From an uncultured Desulfobulbaceae bacterium (lineage in GTDB: Bacteria > Desulfobacterota > Desulfobulbia > Desulfobulbales > BM004): DNA of 6,574 bases. The notes under the pieces are model-generated. The model was given only the letters and a program-made list of their open reading frames with translations. It had not been told where the DNA came from and did no database searches. The stretch lies in NCBI GenBank assembly GCA_947258675.1, contig CAMYJP010000119.1, positions 1-6,574 on the forward strand. Direction: 5' to 3'. Positions 6,036 to 6,574 of this stretch are shown in pieces (the stretch's first letter is position 1; each line of letters begins with the position of its first letter). Both the position numbers and the translations under genes were made by a program.

Positions 6036-6104
6036 ATGTTAGGCGCTCAATGTCTACTTTCCATGCTTAACAATTGCTATGAAAATCAAATATTTTTTTG
6101 GTAA
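6036..6104 (+). CDS. Possible 22-residue small ORF
   Basis: ATG at 6036 is preceded by AAGGAG (6024-6029) at six-base spacing, an ideal ribosome site in otherwise empty DNA. The product would be a 22-residue peptide beginning MLGAQCLLSM and ending QIFFW, with two cysteines (6 and 14) and no clear membrane segment or similarity. It may be a leader peptide, a remnant 5' end of a decayed gene, or chance. I do not assign a function. Confidence 0.2.
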   Translation: MLGAQCLLSMLNNCYENQIFFW

Positions 6105-6568
6105 ATTGAACAATTAACATAAACCAGATAAAACAAAACTTGAAGTGTTTACTCTTTCAACCTGGATTTTCTATTTCTAATATGGAAAATTGCTTGGAAC
6201 CTCTATAGGTTGTCAGGTTAAAATACGCATCATACAACTGATAGGAACTCGACTGGTTATAGAATTAAAGATATTGGCAACAATTTTTGTTTTATTATTC
6301 CCCATATCATGCCATTTTTCCTTTCAAAATAATTAAACCACACAGGGCAATTGTTCAGCTCTGGTTTTGAACTCACTGGTAGAACCTTTCCTTTGCATAC
6401 CGTTCATTTTGGTTTCATTATCATAACCGATAAACAATGTTTCGAACAATTCAAGGAAGTATCAGAAATTCTTGTGCCAGATATTTTGATTCCCATCGTC
6501 CTATAGTATAAGAGGGGCAAAAACATGAAAGGAGAAAATAGCTGATACCCTCAAGGGAGGAAAACAAA

Positions 6569-6574
6569 ATGACA
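6569..6574 (+). CDS. Start of a rightward gene cut by the window edge
   Basis: ATG at 6569-6571 follows GGGAGG (6555-6560) at eight-base spacing. Only Met-Thr is inside the window, so the product is unknown. Another purine-rich site, AAAGGAG (6529-6534), lies a little upstream, along with a six-codon ORF (6525-6545) that could be incidental. Confidence 0.55.

Larger units (their letters stand above)
5859..6568. other. Long AT-rich intergenic stretch between divergent genes
   Basis: About 710 bases with stops dense in the plus frames I checked and no recognisable protein, tRNA or rRNA. It separates leftward pyk from the rightward gene starting at 6569. Beyond the pyk leader dyad and one 22-codon ORF (6036-6104), I see only minor palindromes such as TGTTTCGAACA. 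A small RNA or long regulated leader is possible but nothing specific supports one. Confidence 0.6.

Noticed and set aside
6525..6572. Six-codon ORF ending TGA, open beyond it to a TGA overlapping the next ATG
   Set aside because: Too short to judge; the purine-rich bases look more like ribosome-site sequence than a coding leader.

Overview
The window reads like accessory chromosome of an anaerobic, moderately AT-rich bacterium, most likely a sulfur- or sulfate-metabolising member of the Desulfobacterota (former Deltaproteobacteria). This is an inference from gene content: an exported c-type haem/rhodanese protein with an apparent selenocysteine codon, a sigma-54 activator with a Cys-rich PAS domain, a MOSC protein and a small tautomerase. 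No taxonomic marker is present.

Layout. 1-315 has no certain gene. It holds two strong hairpins (161-200, 231-286) and perhaps the last 40 codons of a rightward gene. 316-1671 (minus strand) looks at first like two genes, but is best read as ONE 451-codon gene: an in-frame TGA at 1069-1071 sits at the second position of a rhodanese CGGxxCxLS-type active-site loop, and a good bacterial SECIS-type hairpin follows it at once. The product would be a signal peptide, a CxxCH haem site and three rhodanese domains, with Cys196 and Sec201 in the first. 1672-2010 is a divergent regulatory region with a well-matched -24/-12 sigma-54 promoter facing the selenoprotein gene and a long 19/21-matched inverted repeat placed like an upstream activator site. 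2011-3375 (+) encodes a PAS-AAA+-Fis sigma-54 activator. 3516-3950 (+) encodes a stand-alone MOSC protein and 4156-4362 (+) a 4-oxalocrotonate-tautomerase-like protein. 4419-5858 (-) encodes pyruvate kinase and converges on the tautomerase gene. 5859-6568 is about 710 bases without a convincing gene, and a new rightward gene begins at 6569 and runs off the window.

Proposed logic (inference): the activator senses a redox or sulfur-related signal through its PAS cysteines, binds the dyad at 1905-1958, and drives the periplasmic selenoprotein from the sigma-54 promoter about 145 bases away, possibly repressing its own sigma-70-type promoter, which overlaps the dyad. Rhodanese and MOSC proteins both handle sulfane sulfur or metal-sulfur chemistry, so the neighbouring MOSC gene may share the function. 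Pyruvate kinase is probably an unrelated housekeeping neighbour.
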